Of a DNA stretch of 6,842 nucleotides, positions 1 through 6,320 are shown piece by piece (the first letter of the stretch is position 1; the number at the start of each line of letters is the position of its first letter). The notes beneath the pieces were generated by a model, which was given only the letters and a program-made list of their open reading frames with translations, did no database searches and was not told the origin of the DNA. The translations under genes were made by a program, and so were the position numbers. The stretch is from Pseudobdellovibrionaceae bacterium (lineage in GTDB: Bacteria > Bdellovibrionota > Bdellovibrionia > Bdellovibrionales > JAMPXM01). The DNA is taken from the NCBI GenBank assembly GCA_913774795.1, contig CAJYIL010000013.1:1-6842 (forward strand), written 5' to 3'.

Positions 1-1
1 C

Positions 2-1876
2 TTTTACGACGAAGCTACGATGTTGACGTTGGCGGCCTATGCCGCACTCTCGTCTATGACGTTTGCTTCGAAGCCTTGGCTTGCCACAGCTCACATCACG
101 ATGGTTCTTGGAATTCCGGCTCTCAGCTGTTTGCTTCGTGATGATTCGCAACTCCATGTCATCGCGGTTCTCCTTGCGATCTATTTTGCTGCACTGAATT
201 TGCACATCTGGCTTTTACACAAGCAGTTCGTTCAGATCACGGCTCTCTCCGAGAAAGCTCGGTTAGCTGCCATTACCGAAACATCGAATCAGCAGCTCGC
301 GCTGTTTTTTCAGGAGACGCCGTTTCCGATGCATATCATGGGTGCGGACGGTCTTGTGCGAATGGCGAATCGTGCTTGGCGCGACCTCTGGGGGTTCTCC
401 GAAGAGCAGTTAAGCCAAATCGTCGGCAAAGTAAATTTACTTCGCGATCACGGTGCTAACCAGCAGCACTCGCTCGCACACTTAGCGAGAGTGCTGAAAG
501 GCGAGCGACTCTCGACGGAGGCGGTGGTAGTCGATCCGCGGTTGATCACGGGAATCGGGCGTGCCCGCTGGGTTGAGCGATACTACAACCCGATCGTTGA
601 AAACGGTGTCGTGTCGTCAGTGCTCGTCATGTATCGAGACGTGACGGCTGAGCGGGAGGCGGAGCAAGCGATCGAGATTTCGAACTTCGAGCGCGCTCAG
701 GCCGTGGTGCGAGAGCAGTCGGCGGTTGAGGCTTCGAAGATGAAGACCGAGTTTTTGGCGAATATGTCGCATGAAATCCGCACACCGATTAACGGTGTTT
801 TAGGAATGATCGGTTTCTTGCGAGATTCGGTTTTAACTTCAGAGCAGAGAGACTACGCCGAGGCGGCCCACCGTTCGGCTCAAGGTCTTCTGACCGTGAT
901 CAACGACATTCTCGATCTCTCGAAAGTCGAGGCCGGTAAACTCGAGCTCGAGTCCCTAGATTTTTCGATGAGTGAGATCGTCAGAGATGCGGCGCACGTT
1001 TTCACAATCTTGAGTGAACAAAAGAGCCTGGAGTTTAGAGTCGAAATCGATGAAAGATTGAATGTACGCCTTTACGGCGACGCGCATCGGATCCGGCAAA
1101 TTTTGAATAACCTCCTGAGTAATGCGGTGAAGTTCACCGAGAGAGGTCTTATTCATGTTCGAGTTGATCAAACCGATGCGACTGAAAAAACGGTGAGTCT
1201 ACGTTTATCTGTGAAAGATACAGGCGTCGGTATTTCGGAGTCTCTCAGAGAGCGCCTCTTCAACGCGTTCGAACAAGCCAATTCGTCGACCTCGAGACGA
1301 TTCGGCGGAACAGGTTTGGGTCTGGCGATCTCGAAAAATCTCGTCGAGCTTATGCAAGGAACGATTTCTTTTACGTCGCAAGAAGGCGAGGGCACGGAGT
1401 TCTCGGTAACACTGACTCTCCCGCGAGGAAAAGACGGTCCGGCGGCGCCGCGCGAAATCACTGCCGCGCTTGAAACGTTCAAGGGCGCGCGCATTCTCAT
1501 CGCTGAAGACAATAAGATCAATCAAGTCATCACGCGCAAAGTGCTCGAGAATCTGGGCTTTGCCTGCGAAATCGCGGAGAACGGATACGAGGTGATGGCG
1601 GCTCTCAATCGCTCCAATTTTGAGTTGATCTTGATGGACTGTCAGATGCCAGGAATGGACGGTTTTGAGGCGACCATCCAGATCCGCTCGCAAGAGTCGA
1701 CGTACTCGGAAATCCCGATCGTCGGTTTTACGGCCGGCGCGATGAAGGCCGATCGCGACCGTTGCATCGAATCGGGTATGACTGATTACTTGTCGAAGCC
1801 GGCTGACAAAGCTGCGTTGGCGAAGAAATTAGCACCGATTCTCGAGCGCGCGCGCGCCCAACGACGGGCTGGCTGA
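2..1876 (+). CDS. Hybrid sensor histidine kinase (membrane - PAS - HisKA - HATPase - REC), 5' partial
   Basis: Membrane-bound sensor kinase that should autophosphorylate on a histidine and pass the phosphate to its own receiver. Residues are numbered from the ATG at base 20. Roughly 1-67 contain about three hydrophobic segments, the end of a multi-helix membrane sensor. A PAS domain spans about 90-215 and a short helical linker follows. The HisKA domain has the H-box NMSHEIRTP with H251. The HATPase has the N-box (N364, N368), G1 DTGVG (400-404), the F-box near 413-420 and G2 GGTGLGL (429-435). The C-terminal receiver (about 490-612) has the acidic pair E496/D497, phospho-acceptor D540, T571 and K593. 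All catalytic residues look intact. The frame is open upstream of that ATG to the window edge, with hydrophobic sequence already under way, so the true start is very probably outside. No HPt domain is present, so a separate phosphotransfer partner is inferred. The PAS ligand and target are unknown. Confidence 0.95.
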   Translation, partial: FYDEATMLTLAAYAALSSMTFASKPWLATAHITMVLGIPALSCLLRDDSQLHVIAVLLAIYFAALNLHIWLLHKQFVQITALSEKARLAAITETSNQQLALFFQETPFPMHIMGADGLVRMANRAWRDLWGFSEEQLSQIVGKVNLLRDHGANQQHSLAHLARVLKGERLSTEAVVVDPRLITGIGRARWVERYYNPIVENGVVSSVLVMYRDVTAEREAEQAIEISNFERAQAVVREQSAVEASKMKTEFLANMSHEIRTPINGVLGMIGFLRDSVLTSEQRDYAEAAHRSAQGLLTVINDILDLSKVEAGKLELESLDFSMSEIVRDAAHVFTILSEQKSLEFRVEIDERLNVRLYGDAHRIRQILNNLLSNAVKFTERGLIHVRVDQTDATEKTVSLRLSVKDTGVGISESLRERLFNAFEQANSSTSRRFGGTGLGLAISKNLVELMQGTISFTSQEGEGTEFSVTLTLPRGKDGPAAPREITAALETFKGARILIAEDNKINQVITRKVLENLGFACEIAENGYEVMAALNRSNFELILMDCQMPGMDGFEATIQIRSQESTYSEIPIVGFTAGAMKADRDRCIESGMTDYLSKPADKAALAKKLAPILERARAQRRAG

Positions 1877-1974
1877 TCTGAACATAAGACGGTGCTAAAC
1901 CGAGATTGTTTGCACGCCTCAGATTGAGAAACGTTAAGTCGCATCCACAATCTCCCGAAACAAAGTTGGGGCGT

Positions 1975-1979
1975 GGAGG
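1975..1979 (+). promoter_or_regulatory. Shine-Dalgarno GGAGG of the DUF898 gene
   Basis: GGAGG lies 8 bases before the ATG at 1988. It decides the start: the frame also has a GTG at 1973, but that codon abuts and would lie upstream of this ribosome binding site, so the ATG is preferred. Confidence 0.8.
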
Positions 1980-1987
1980 CCACTACG

Positions 1988-2920
1988 ATGAATCGACTCA
2001 AGTTTGACGGCAAAGGTTCTGAGCTGTTTATGATCCAGGTAAAGAACTTCTTTTTGAAGCTCGTGACCTTTGGCATTTACTCTTTCAAGGCAAAAGTGAA
2101 CGTGCGCCAATACCTCTGGTCGCGCATGTCATACGAGGGCCAGTCATTTTCATTCGCCGGTCAGGCGATGGATCAAGTTCGCGGTCTGGGCTGGGTGATT
2201 GCGATGGGTCTCGGTCTATTGGCGGTTGCGTGCGGTGCCTTTTTCGTGCATCCGCTCCTGGCCATTCCGTTTGTCTACTGCGGCATCGCGCTCCTCGTGA
2301 TTCGCATGAAATTCGGTGGCTTTCGTTACAAAGTGCGAAATACGACTTATAGAAAGATTCGTGGTAACGTCGCCCCAGACGCTTTCAACCATTATTTGAA
2401 GGAAGCCGTCAAAGGCGCGTTTTTGACGATGCTCACTCTTGGCGTTTACCGCTCGTGGAATCAAATCAACCTCATGAAGATCAAGTGGAACGCGACATCA
2501 TGGGGTCGTCAGCCGTTCTCGTTTCACGGAGACGGGAAAGAATTTTTCTGGCTCAACTTCAAGGGCGTCCTGCTCACGATGGTCACGCTCGGTCTTTACG
2601 CTCCTTGGTACGTGGCGAATCGCTACCGCTACGTCGCAAGCCATCTCCACTTCATGGGTCAGCCTTTTAAGTTCGAAATGACGGGCTCACAACTCTTCGG
2701 CACGTTCTTCATCATGCTTTTTGGCGCGATTTTATCGCTCGGGATCGCGACGCCATGGCTGATGTGTCTGGCGATCCGTGAAATCTCATCGACCTTTTCG
2801 TATACAGGCACGGTCGACTTCTCTCGTATCGAAGACGATTTGCGAGCTTCGGCAAAAAGCGGCGGCGACAACGCCGGCGATGCGCTCGACTTCGATCACG
2901 ACTTCGACTTCGCGATGTAA
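1988..2920 (+). CDS. DUF898 (YjgN-like) polytopic inner-membrane protein
   Basis: A 310-residue protein of the DUF898/YjgN family, whose biochemical function is not established. It opens with the family signature: FDGKGSELF (6-14), then a hydrophobic helix ending TFGIY (27-31). The motif G-x-x-LF...K...T-LG-[IVL]-Y...W recurs at about 133-157, 181-207 and 232-257, giving four related repeats, each followed by an aromatic strand such as GQPFSF (173-178) or GQPFKF (224-229). Between repeats 1 and 2 lie two further helices (about 66-106) and the family-like RNTTYR (117-122). At least six membrane segments are expected. The C-terminus (281-310) is hydrophilic and acidic, ending in an alternating Asp-Phe/His stretch, which I do not recall as a family feature. 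The ATG was chosen because GGAGG precedes it by 8 bases. It is followed after one codon by an M48 peptidase, the usual neighbour of such genes, suggesting joint action in the envelope. The preceding 111 bases show no clear promoter. Confidence 0.92.
   Translation: MNRLKFDGKGSELFMIQVKNFFLKLVTFGIYSFKAKVNVRQYLWSRMSYEGQSFSFAGQAMDQVRGLGWVIAMGLGLLAVACGAFFVHPLLAIPFVYCGIALLVIRMKFGGFRYKVRNTTYRKIRGNVAPDAFNHYLKEAVKGAFLTMLTLGVYRSWNQINLMKIKWNATSWGRQPFSFHGDGKEFFWLNFKGVLLTMVTLGLYAPWYVANRYRYVASHLHFMGQPFKFEMTGSQLFGTFFIMLFGAILSLGIATPWLMCLAIREISSTFSYTGTVDFSRIEDDLRASAKSGGDNAGDALDFDHDFDFAM
2888..2912 (+). repeat. Short GACTTCG iteration encoding the Asp-Phe tail
   Basis: The heptamer GACTTCG occurs at 2888, 2900 and 2906; the last two overlap by one base. 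It lies inside the DUF898 coding sequence and encodes the DFDHDFDF part of its tail. It could have arisen by slippage, or simply reflect coding of repeated Asp-Phe pairs. Confidence 0.5.
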
Positions 2921-2923
2921 TCC

Positions 2924-3922
2924 TTGGCCTCGTTTAACGGCGCAGTTTGTGTCGTCAGTCGCGCCGGCCCTGACTCTTTGAGAGTCGAGGTCGGCGATTC
3001 GACTTTTCTTTTAGCTCTGAACGAGTGCGAGATCGTACGTACGGGCGTTTCGGTTGAAGTGATCTCGGTCGACTCTGTCCTCATCCTCTCACCCAATGAG
3101 TTCGAGGCGCTCGGCTTAAGCTCACGTTGGATCGCGACGTGGCGACCCGTTCTCATTTGGATCGGGGCCGCGGTGATGGTTGTCGCAGTTCTCATCTTTG
3201 GGGTTCGCTTTGCCGCAACTCCGCTCTCTCGTCTAATTCCGTTATCGACAGAAGCCCGTTGGTTCGGCTCAACCGTTGCCGATTCAGATCCCGACTTTAA
3301 AGTTCTCTTAAACGAAATCCCGGGCACTCGCGGGATTCGGGTGAGCTTGAGTGACTCTGACGAGATCAATGCATTTGCCTTGCCGGGAGCGTCGATCAAT
3401 GTGACGCGTGGGCTCGTCTGCTTCGCACGATCTCCGGATGAACTCGTTGGCATAATGGGTCACGAGGTCGGCCACGTTCTTGAACGACACATTTTGCGTT
3501 CGGTGATCTCGGAGCTCGGAACCCGGTTTCTCCTGGTTGCACTCATAGGCGGAGGCGTTCCGACCTCGCTCACAAATTCGATGATCTCGCGTGAGTTCTC
3601 CATTCGCGATGAACAGGAGGCCGATGCGTTCGCGGCTCGCTCGATGGTGGCGGCCGGCCTTGATCCGCACGCGCTCGCGGAGTTCTTCGAGCGGATGCGA
3701 ATCGAGCAGCCGATCGCTTTCGAATCTCTTTTTAGCGATCACCCGCAAACGATTGATCGAGTCAGTTTCTTCAGGACTTACCCTGAACGGCCGCTTGCTG
3801 TTGATGCGCGCGCGAGTCGGGCGAGAACATCGGCTTGGGACCGTTTGCGGAGAAGGAACTGCTCGCCGGTGAAGGATTCGAAATCAAGCGATAAGACAAC
3901 GACTGAAGACACTTCGCTCTAG
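2924..3922 (+). CDS. M48 family zinc metallopeptidase, membrane-anchored
   Basis: Predicted zinc endopeptidase of 332 residues. Residues 1-70 form a small, probably beta-rich domain with no signal peptide. One membrane helix follows (about 75-97), then the peptidase core: NAFALPG (149-155), the HEVGH zinc motif (H180, E181, H184) and DEQEAD (229-234), where E230 is the likely third zinc ligand and D234 the conserved aspartate. SDHP (271-274) matches the family's C-terminal motif. The catalytic set is complete. The peptidase domain is probably periplasmic, by analogy with BepA-like proteases and inferred rather than shown. The last 45 residues are a hydrophilic Arg/Ser/Lys/Thr tail. The TTG start is the first start codon after the DUF898 stop, which is in the same frame; it is chosen because the following SFNG resembles the [YF]-D-G opening I recall in relatives paired with DUF898. 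No Shine-Dalgarno is visible, so translation is probably coupled to the upstream gene. The natural substrate is unknown. Confidence 0.92.
   Translation: MASFNGAVCVVSRAGPDSLRVEVGDSTFLLALNECEIVRTGVSVEVISVDSVLILSPNEFEALGLSSRWIATWRPVLIWIGAAVMVVAVLIFGVRFAATPLSRLIPLSTEARWFGSTVADSDPDFKVLLNEIPGTRGIRVSLSDSDEINAFALPGASINVTRGLVCFARSPDELVGIMGHEVGHVLERHILRSVISELGTRFLLVALIGGGVPTSLTNSMISREFSIRDEQEADAFAARSMVAAGLDPHALAEFFERMRIEQPIAFESLFSDHPQTIDRVSFFRTYPERPLAVDARASRARTSAWDRLRRRNCSPVKDSKSSDKTTTEDTSL
3919..3922. other. CTAG palindrome shared as stop codon by two convergent genes
   Basis: The plus-strand peptidase ends with TAG at 3920-3922 and the minus-strand kinase ends with TAG read from 3921 to 3919. The coding sequences therefore overlap by four bases, leaving no intergenic room for a terminator of either transcript. 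Confidence 0.9.
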
Positions 3923-5868
3923 TTGCGCGATAAAGTCAGTCTCAACTGGCTCCAGAGATCTAACTTTCCGAGTGGTTTGGTGAGATATCCGTCGAACCCG
4001 CCCGCAAGCGCGCGATCGCGTTCGGGTTGATGAACGTGGGCGGTCAGAGCCAGGATTGGCATTGTAAATCCGCTCTTGCGCAACTGCGCGACGGCTTCGA
4101 ATCCGTCCATCTCAGGCATCTGAATATCCATGAGGATGACATCAAAGACGTCGCGGTTCGCGGCCTCGACCGCTCGCAGACCATTAATGGCGAAGGTGAG
4201 TTGAGCGTTCGTGGGCTTCATGTAAAGAGCAAGCAAGTTGCGGTTGTCAGCGGAATCTTCGGCCACCAATATAGAGCAGCCCCTTAAGTCAGGCGGCGAA
4301 TTTTTCGCTACAGGCGCTCCTTCGTGCTGCGCAGTCGCTGTGATCGGCTGGTTGCGAAGCGACAAGACAAATTCACTCCCGACTCCTTCTCGAGTCTCGT
4401 GCAGACTCAAATCGCCGCCAAGCAAAATGGCAAGCTTCTTTGACAGAGCGAGGCCGAGGCCCGTGCCGCCGAATTGGCGTTTCGACGGATCGTTCGCTTG
4501 CGCAAACGGCTGAAAGAGCTTTATCGTTTCGAGGGGTGACATTCCGATTCCCGTGTCGCGCACGGAGATCTCGACTCCATTTTCGATCTGCCGTGACGAG
4601 ACCGTGATCTTACCCTGTGAGGTGAACTTCACGGCGTTTCCGATGACGTTGATCAGTATCTGTCGGAGGCGTCGTTCGTCAGTTTGAACCTCGATGAGGT
4701 CTGCGTCAGGTCTGAAGTGCAAACCGATCGACTTGTGGCGAGCGTGGAGGTCGAAGCTCACGATGACATCGCTGATAATCGTGTTGATCTCGGTTTCTGA
4801 AATATCGACCGATAGCTTTTCATTCTCAGCCTTTGACAGGTCGAGAAGATCGTCGATGAGTTCTCGGAGCTGTTTTGTATTGCGATTGATCGTCGCCGAC
4901 CACTGATGAGACTCTTCATCGAGCGTCGACTTCTGGACCAGCAAATCGGAGTAGCCAGAGATGATGCCAAGAGGAGTTCTCAGTTCGTGACTGACGTTGG
5001 CTAGAAACCGGCTCTTCGACAGGTTTGCTTCAACCGCTACGTTCTCGGAGCGCTTGGCTTCCTCGTAAGGCTTCTTTACGCACTCAACGAAGATCGCTCT
5101 GTAGAGAAACAGAGAGCCGAAAGCTTTGAAGACATGCCCAATAAAATTGTAGAGATCGCTGAATTCTCGGTAAGTGGTGAACATGTAACCACTCAGGGCG
5201 AATATAAAACACGCGCAGCCCAGCCACTGGAAGCTGACGACTTCGCTTTTAGCACCTCTTCTAAGAAACAAAACTCCAGCCGTGAATGCGAGTAAGACGG
5301 TGGTCCATTCAAGCGCGAGTTTGAGCGGTGTCAGACCAAGGCCAGGCGTGAACATGGTCGGGAGATCCTGCACATGAAAGAGCACGAGCCAGAACCAGAA
5401 GCTTGTCCAGAGGATCATCGCGATCATCAGGCCGAAGCGCAGGCGGCCGGTCCTGAGAAGTCGCGGCTTCGAAAGACTCAGCCAGAGTAAGCCCGTCGAA
5501 CCTGTAAAACGGCTGGCAAGCCAAAAGTAAATAGCTTTATTGGGACCACTCGGCCCCAGAAAATCGGGCATTCCGGTAAATGAAAGCGTATGCAACAGAT
5601 CGAGCCAACCCGTGGCGAAAGAGACAACGCTCAAGACGAGAATGTCGGCTGAGCGCACGTTCTGATAAGTCGCCCATCCGACGGTGAAGACGGCAAAGCT
5701 GACGAGAATTCCGATGAATTCGAGAACGATGTGAAACGAGAGAGCATTGCTTGTCAGGCCCGAATCCCACGCGCTCTGAGGGAGGCTGCGAATAAAAATC
5801 GTCACAACCAGAAAGATGATCGCAGTCGCCTGAGGGATAAATGGCTTTTGAAACAGATTTAAATTCAC
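3919..5868 (-). CDS. Hybrid sensor histidine kinase with MASE3 membrane sensor (MASE3 - HisKA - HATPase - REC)
   Basis: Complete 649-residue membrane sensor kinase. The N-terminal 260 or so residues are hydrophobic with about seven or eight helices and match the MASE3 sensor pattern: FHIVLEF (45-51), DLLHTLSFTGM (90-100), FWLASR (115-120) and IGHVFK (243-248) near its end. A short linker leads straight into HisKA, with NVSHELRTP and phospho-acceptor H294; no PAS domain intervenes. The HATPase has N407/N411, DTGIG (438-442), an F-box at 451-457 and GGTGLGL (467-473). The receiver (about 530-645) has E537/D538, phospho-acceptor D581, T609 and K631. All appear functional. No HPt is present, so phosphate must leave through another protein. 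The GTG start is the furthest upstream possible, since an in-frame TAG lies two codons before it, and AGGTGA stands 9 bases upstream; the next Met is residue 100, inside the sensor. The signal sensed by MASE3 domains is unknown. Confidence 0.95.
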   Translation of the reverse strand: MNLNLFQKPFIPQATAIIFLVVTIFIRSLPQSAWDSGLTSNALSFHIVLEFIGILVSFAVFTVGWATYQNVRSADILVLSVVSFATGWLDLLHTLSFTGMPDFLGPSGPNKAIYFWLASRFTGSTGLLWLSLSKPRLLRTGRLRFGLMIAMILWTSFWFWLVLFHVQDLPTMFTPGLGLTPLKLALEWTTVLLAFTAGVLFLRRGAKSEVVSFQWLGCACFIFALSGYMFTTYREFSDLYNFIGHVFKAFGSLFLYRAIFVECVKKPYEEAKRSENVAVEANLSKSRFLANVSHELRTPLGIISGYSDLLVQKSTLDEESHQWSATINRNTKQLRELIDDLLDLSKAENEKLSVDISETEINTIISDVIVSFDLHARHKSIGLHFRPDADLIEVQTDERRLRQILINVIGNAVKFTSQGKITVSSRQIENGVEISVRDTGIGMSPLETIKLFQPFAQANDPSKRQFGGTGLGLALSKKLAILLGGDLSLHETREGVGSEFVLSLRNQPITATAQHEGAPVAKNSPPDLRGCSILVAEDSADNRNLLALYMKPTNAQLTFAINGLRAVEAANRDVFDVILMDIQMPEMDGFEAVAQLRKSGFTMPILALTAHVHQPERDRALAGGFDGYLTKPLGKLDLWSQLRLTLSRN

Positions 5869-6048
5869 GATCTATCTTCACCTGCGCTCAAGTGGCGAGG
5901 GAAGCATTTTTGGTTCAGTCTACAGATTCACGCGCTGACGGAATGCATTTGTTAAGGTGACGTAAACGGAAGGCGTTGACACTGCGAGCATGTTTCGATC
6001 AAATCCCGTACCGACGCCATTTGCATCAGGCTACATCTGTGTGTTTTT
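5869..6048. other. Intergenic region upstream of the MASE3 kinase
   Basis: These 180 bases should hold the kinase promoter and the end of the DUF3820 transcript, both on the minus strand. I could not find a convincing -35/-10 pair facing the kinase, nor a GC-rich hairpin with a T-run that would end the DUF3820 transcript, so read-through into the kinase cannot be excluded. No open reading frame of note lies here. Confidence 0.5.
5878..5883 (-). promoter_or_regulatory. Probable Shine-Dalgarno AGGTGA of the MASE3 kinase
   Basis: Read on the minus strand, AGGTGA ends 9 bases before the GTG at 5868. The match to the anti-Shine-Dalgarno is moderate but the spacing is good, and it supports the GTG start of a gene that has no ATG before residue 100. 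Confidence 0.5.
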
Positions 6049-6282
6049 TTAGTTTTGACGAAGAGGCGTGAAAAGCTCGGTTAGGTTGTTCAAATGCACT
6101 TCGTAGAGAAGTGACAAGAGTCTGCCGAGTTCGCCGTCAGGGTAGCCTTTACGGTGGAACCATGTGATGTAGGCTTCGGGTAGATCGATCAGCAGTTCAC
6201 CCGCATACTTGCCGAACGGCATTCGCTGGCGCGCGATTTTGAGAAGGTCATCGCTAAAATCGAGAGTTAGGTTGGGGTGCAT
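6049..6282 (-). CDS. DUF3820 family small protein (QSregVF_b type)
   Basis: A 77-residue soluble protein of the DUF3820 family, named in Pfam as putative quorum-sensing-regulated virulence factor; the molecular role is not established. The family core is clear: RMPFGKYAG (20-28), LLIDLPEAYITWF (30-42), KGYP-GELG (45-53) and a C-terminal LTELFTPLR (67-75). The FGKY-G...P-YI-W pattern resembles the small domain found at the C-terminus of some exonuclease-type proteins, which I take only as a hint of nucleic-acid association. The length is typical of the stand-alone family. The ATG is the only reasonable start: no other start codon occurs before Met21, which begins the core. It follows the SDR gene by 38 bases on the same strand, so co-transcription is likely. 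Confidence 0.88.
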   Translation of the reverse strand: MHPNLTLDFSDDLLKIARQRMPFGKYAGELLIDLPEAYITWFHRKGYPDGELGRLLSLLYEVHLNNLTELFTPLRQN

Positions 6283-6289
6283 TTCCTTT
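6283..6289 (-). promoter_or_regulatory. Purine-rich ribosome binding site abutting the DUF3820 start
   Basis: On the minus strand AAAGGAA runs directly into the ATG at 6282. AAGGA is a good Shine-Dalgarno core but its spacing of one base is unusually short, which would suggest weak initiation or dependence on translation of the upstream SDR gene. Confidence 0.4.
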
Positions 6290-6320
6290 GAGAGGTAGCA
6301 CCCCTTTTGCTTGCGAGGTA

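Noticed and set aside
1205..1693. Antisense open frame of 162 codons opposite the first kinase
   Set aside because: It lies wholly opposite the well-supported HATPase and receiver coding sequence, and its translation is Arg/Ser-rich with no domain pattern, as expected of a shadow frame.
1846..1870. Alternating (GC)6 tract and a GCCC/GGGC hairpin at the end of the first kinase gene, considered as Z-DNA or a terminator
   Set aside because: The tract codes for ordinary Arg-Ala residues, the stem is only four base pairs, and no T-run follows.
1877..1974. Possible promoter in the gap before the DUF898 gene (TTGAGA at 1924)
   Set aside because: No acceptable -10 hexamer stands at 16-18 bases; the genes may also be read through from the kinase, so no promoter is called.
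2896..3453. Antisense open frame of 185 codons opposite the M48 gene
   Set aside because: Low-complexity Ser/Thr/Arg translation with no recognisable motif, opposite conserved peptidase sequence; a shadow frame.
5537..5881. Overlapping minus-strand frame starting at a GTG just before the MASE3 kinase start
   Set aside because: Translation is Arg/His/Ser-rich with no motif, while the overlapping kinase frame matches the MASE3 sensor throughout.
5976..6004. TTGACA with TCAAAT 17 bases later on the plus strand, resembling a sigma-70 promoter
   Set aside because: The -10 match is weak and it points into the 3' end of the minus-strand DUF3820 gene, with no plus-strand gene downstream.
6011..6050. 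Run of seven T on the plus strand considered as an intrinsic terminator
   Set aside because: Only three-base stems can be formed just upstream, and the adjacent genes are read from the other strand.
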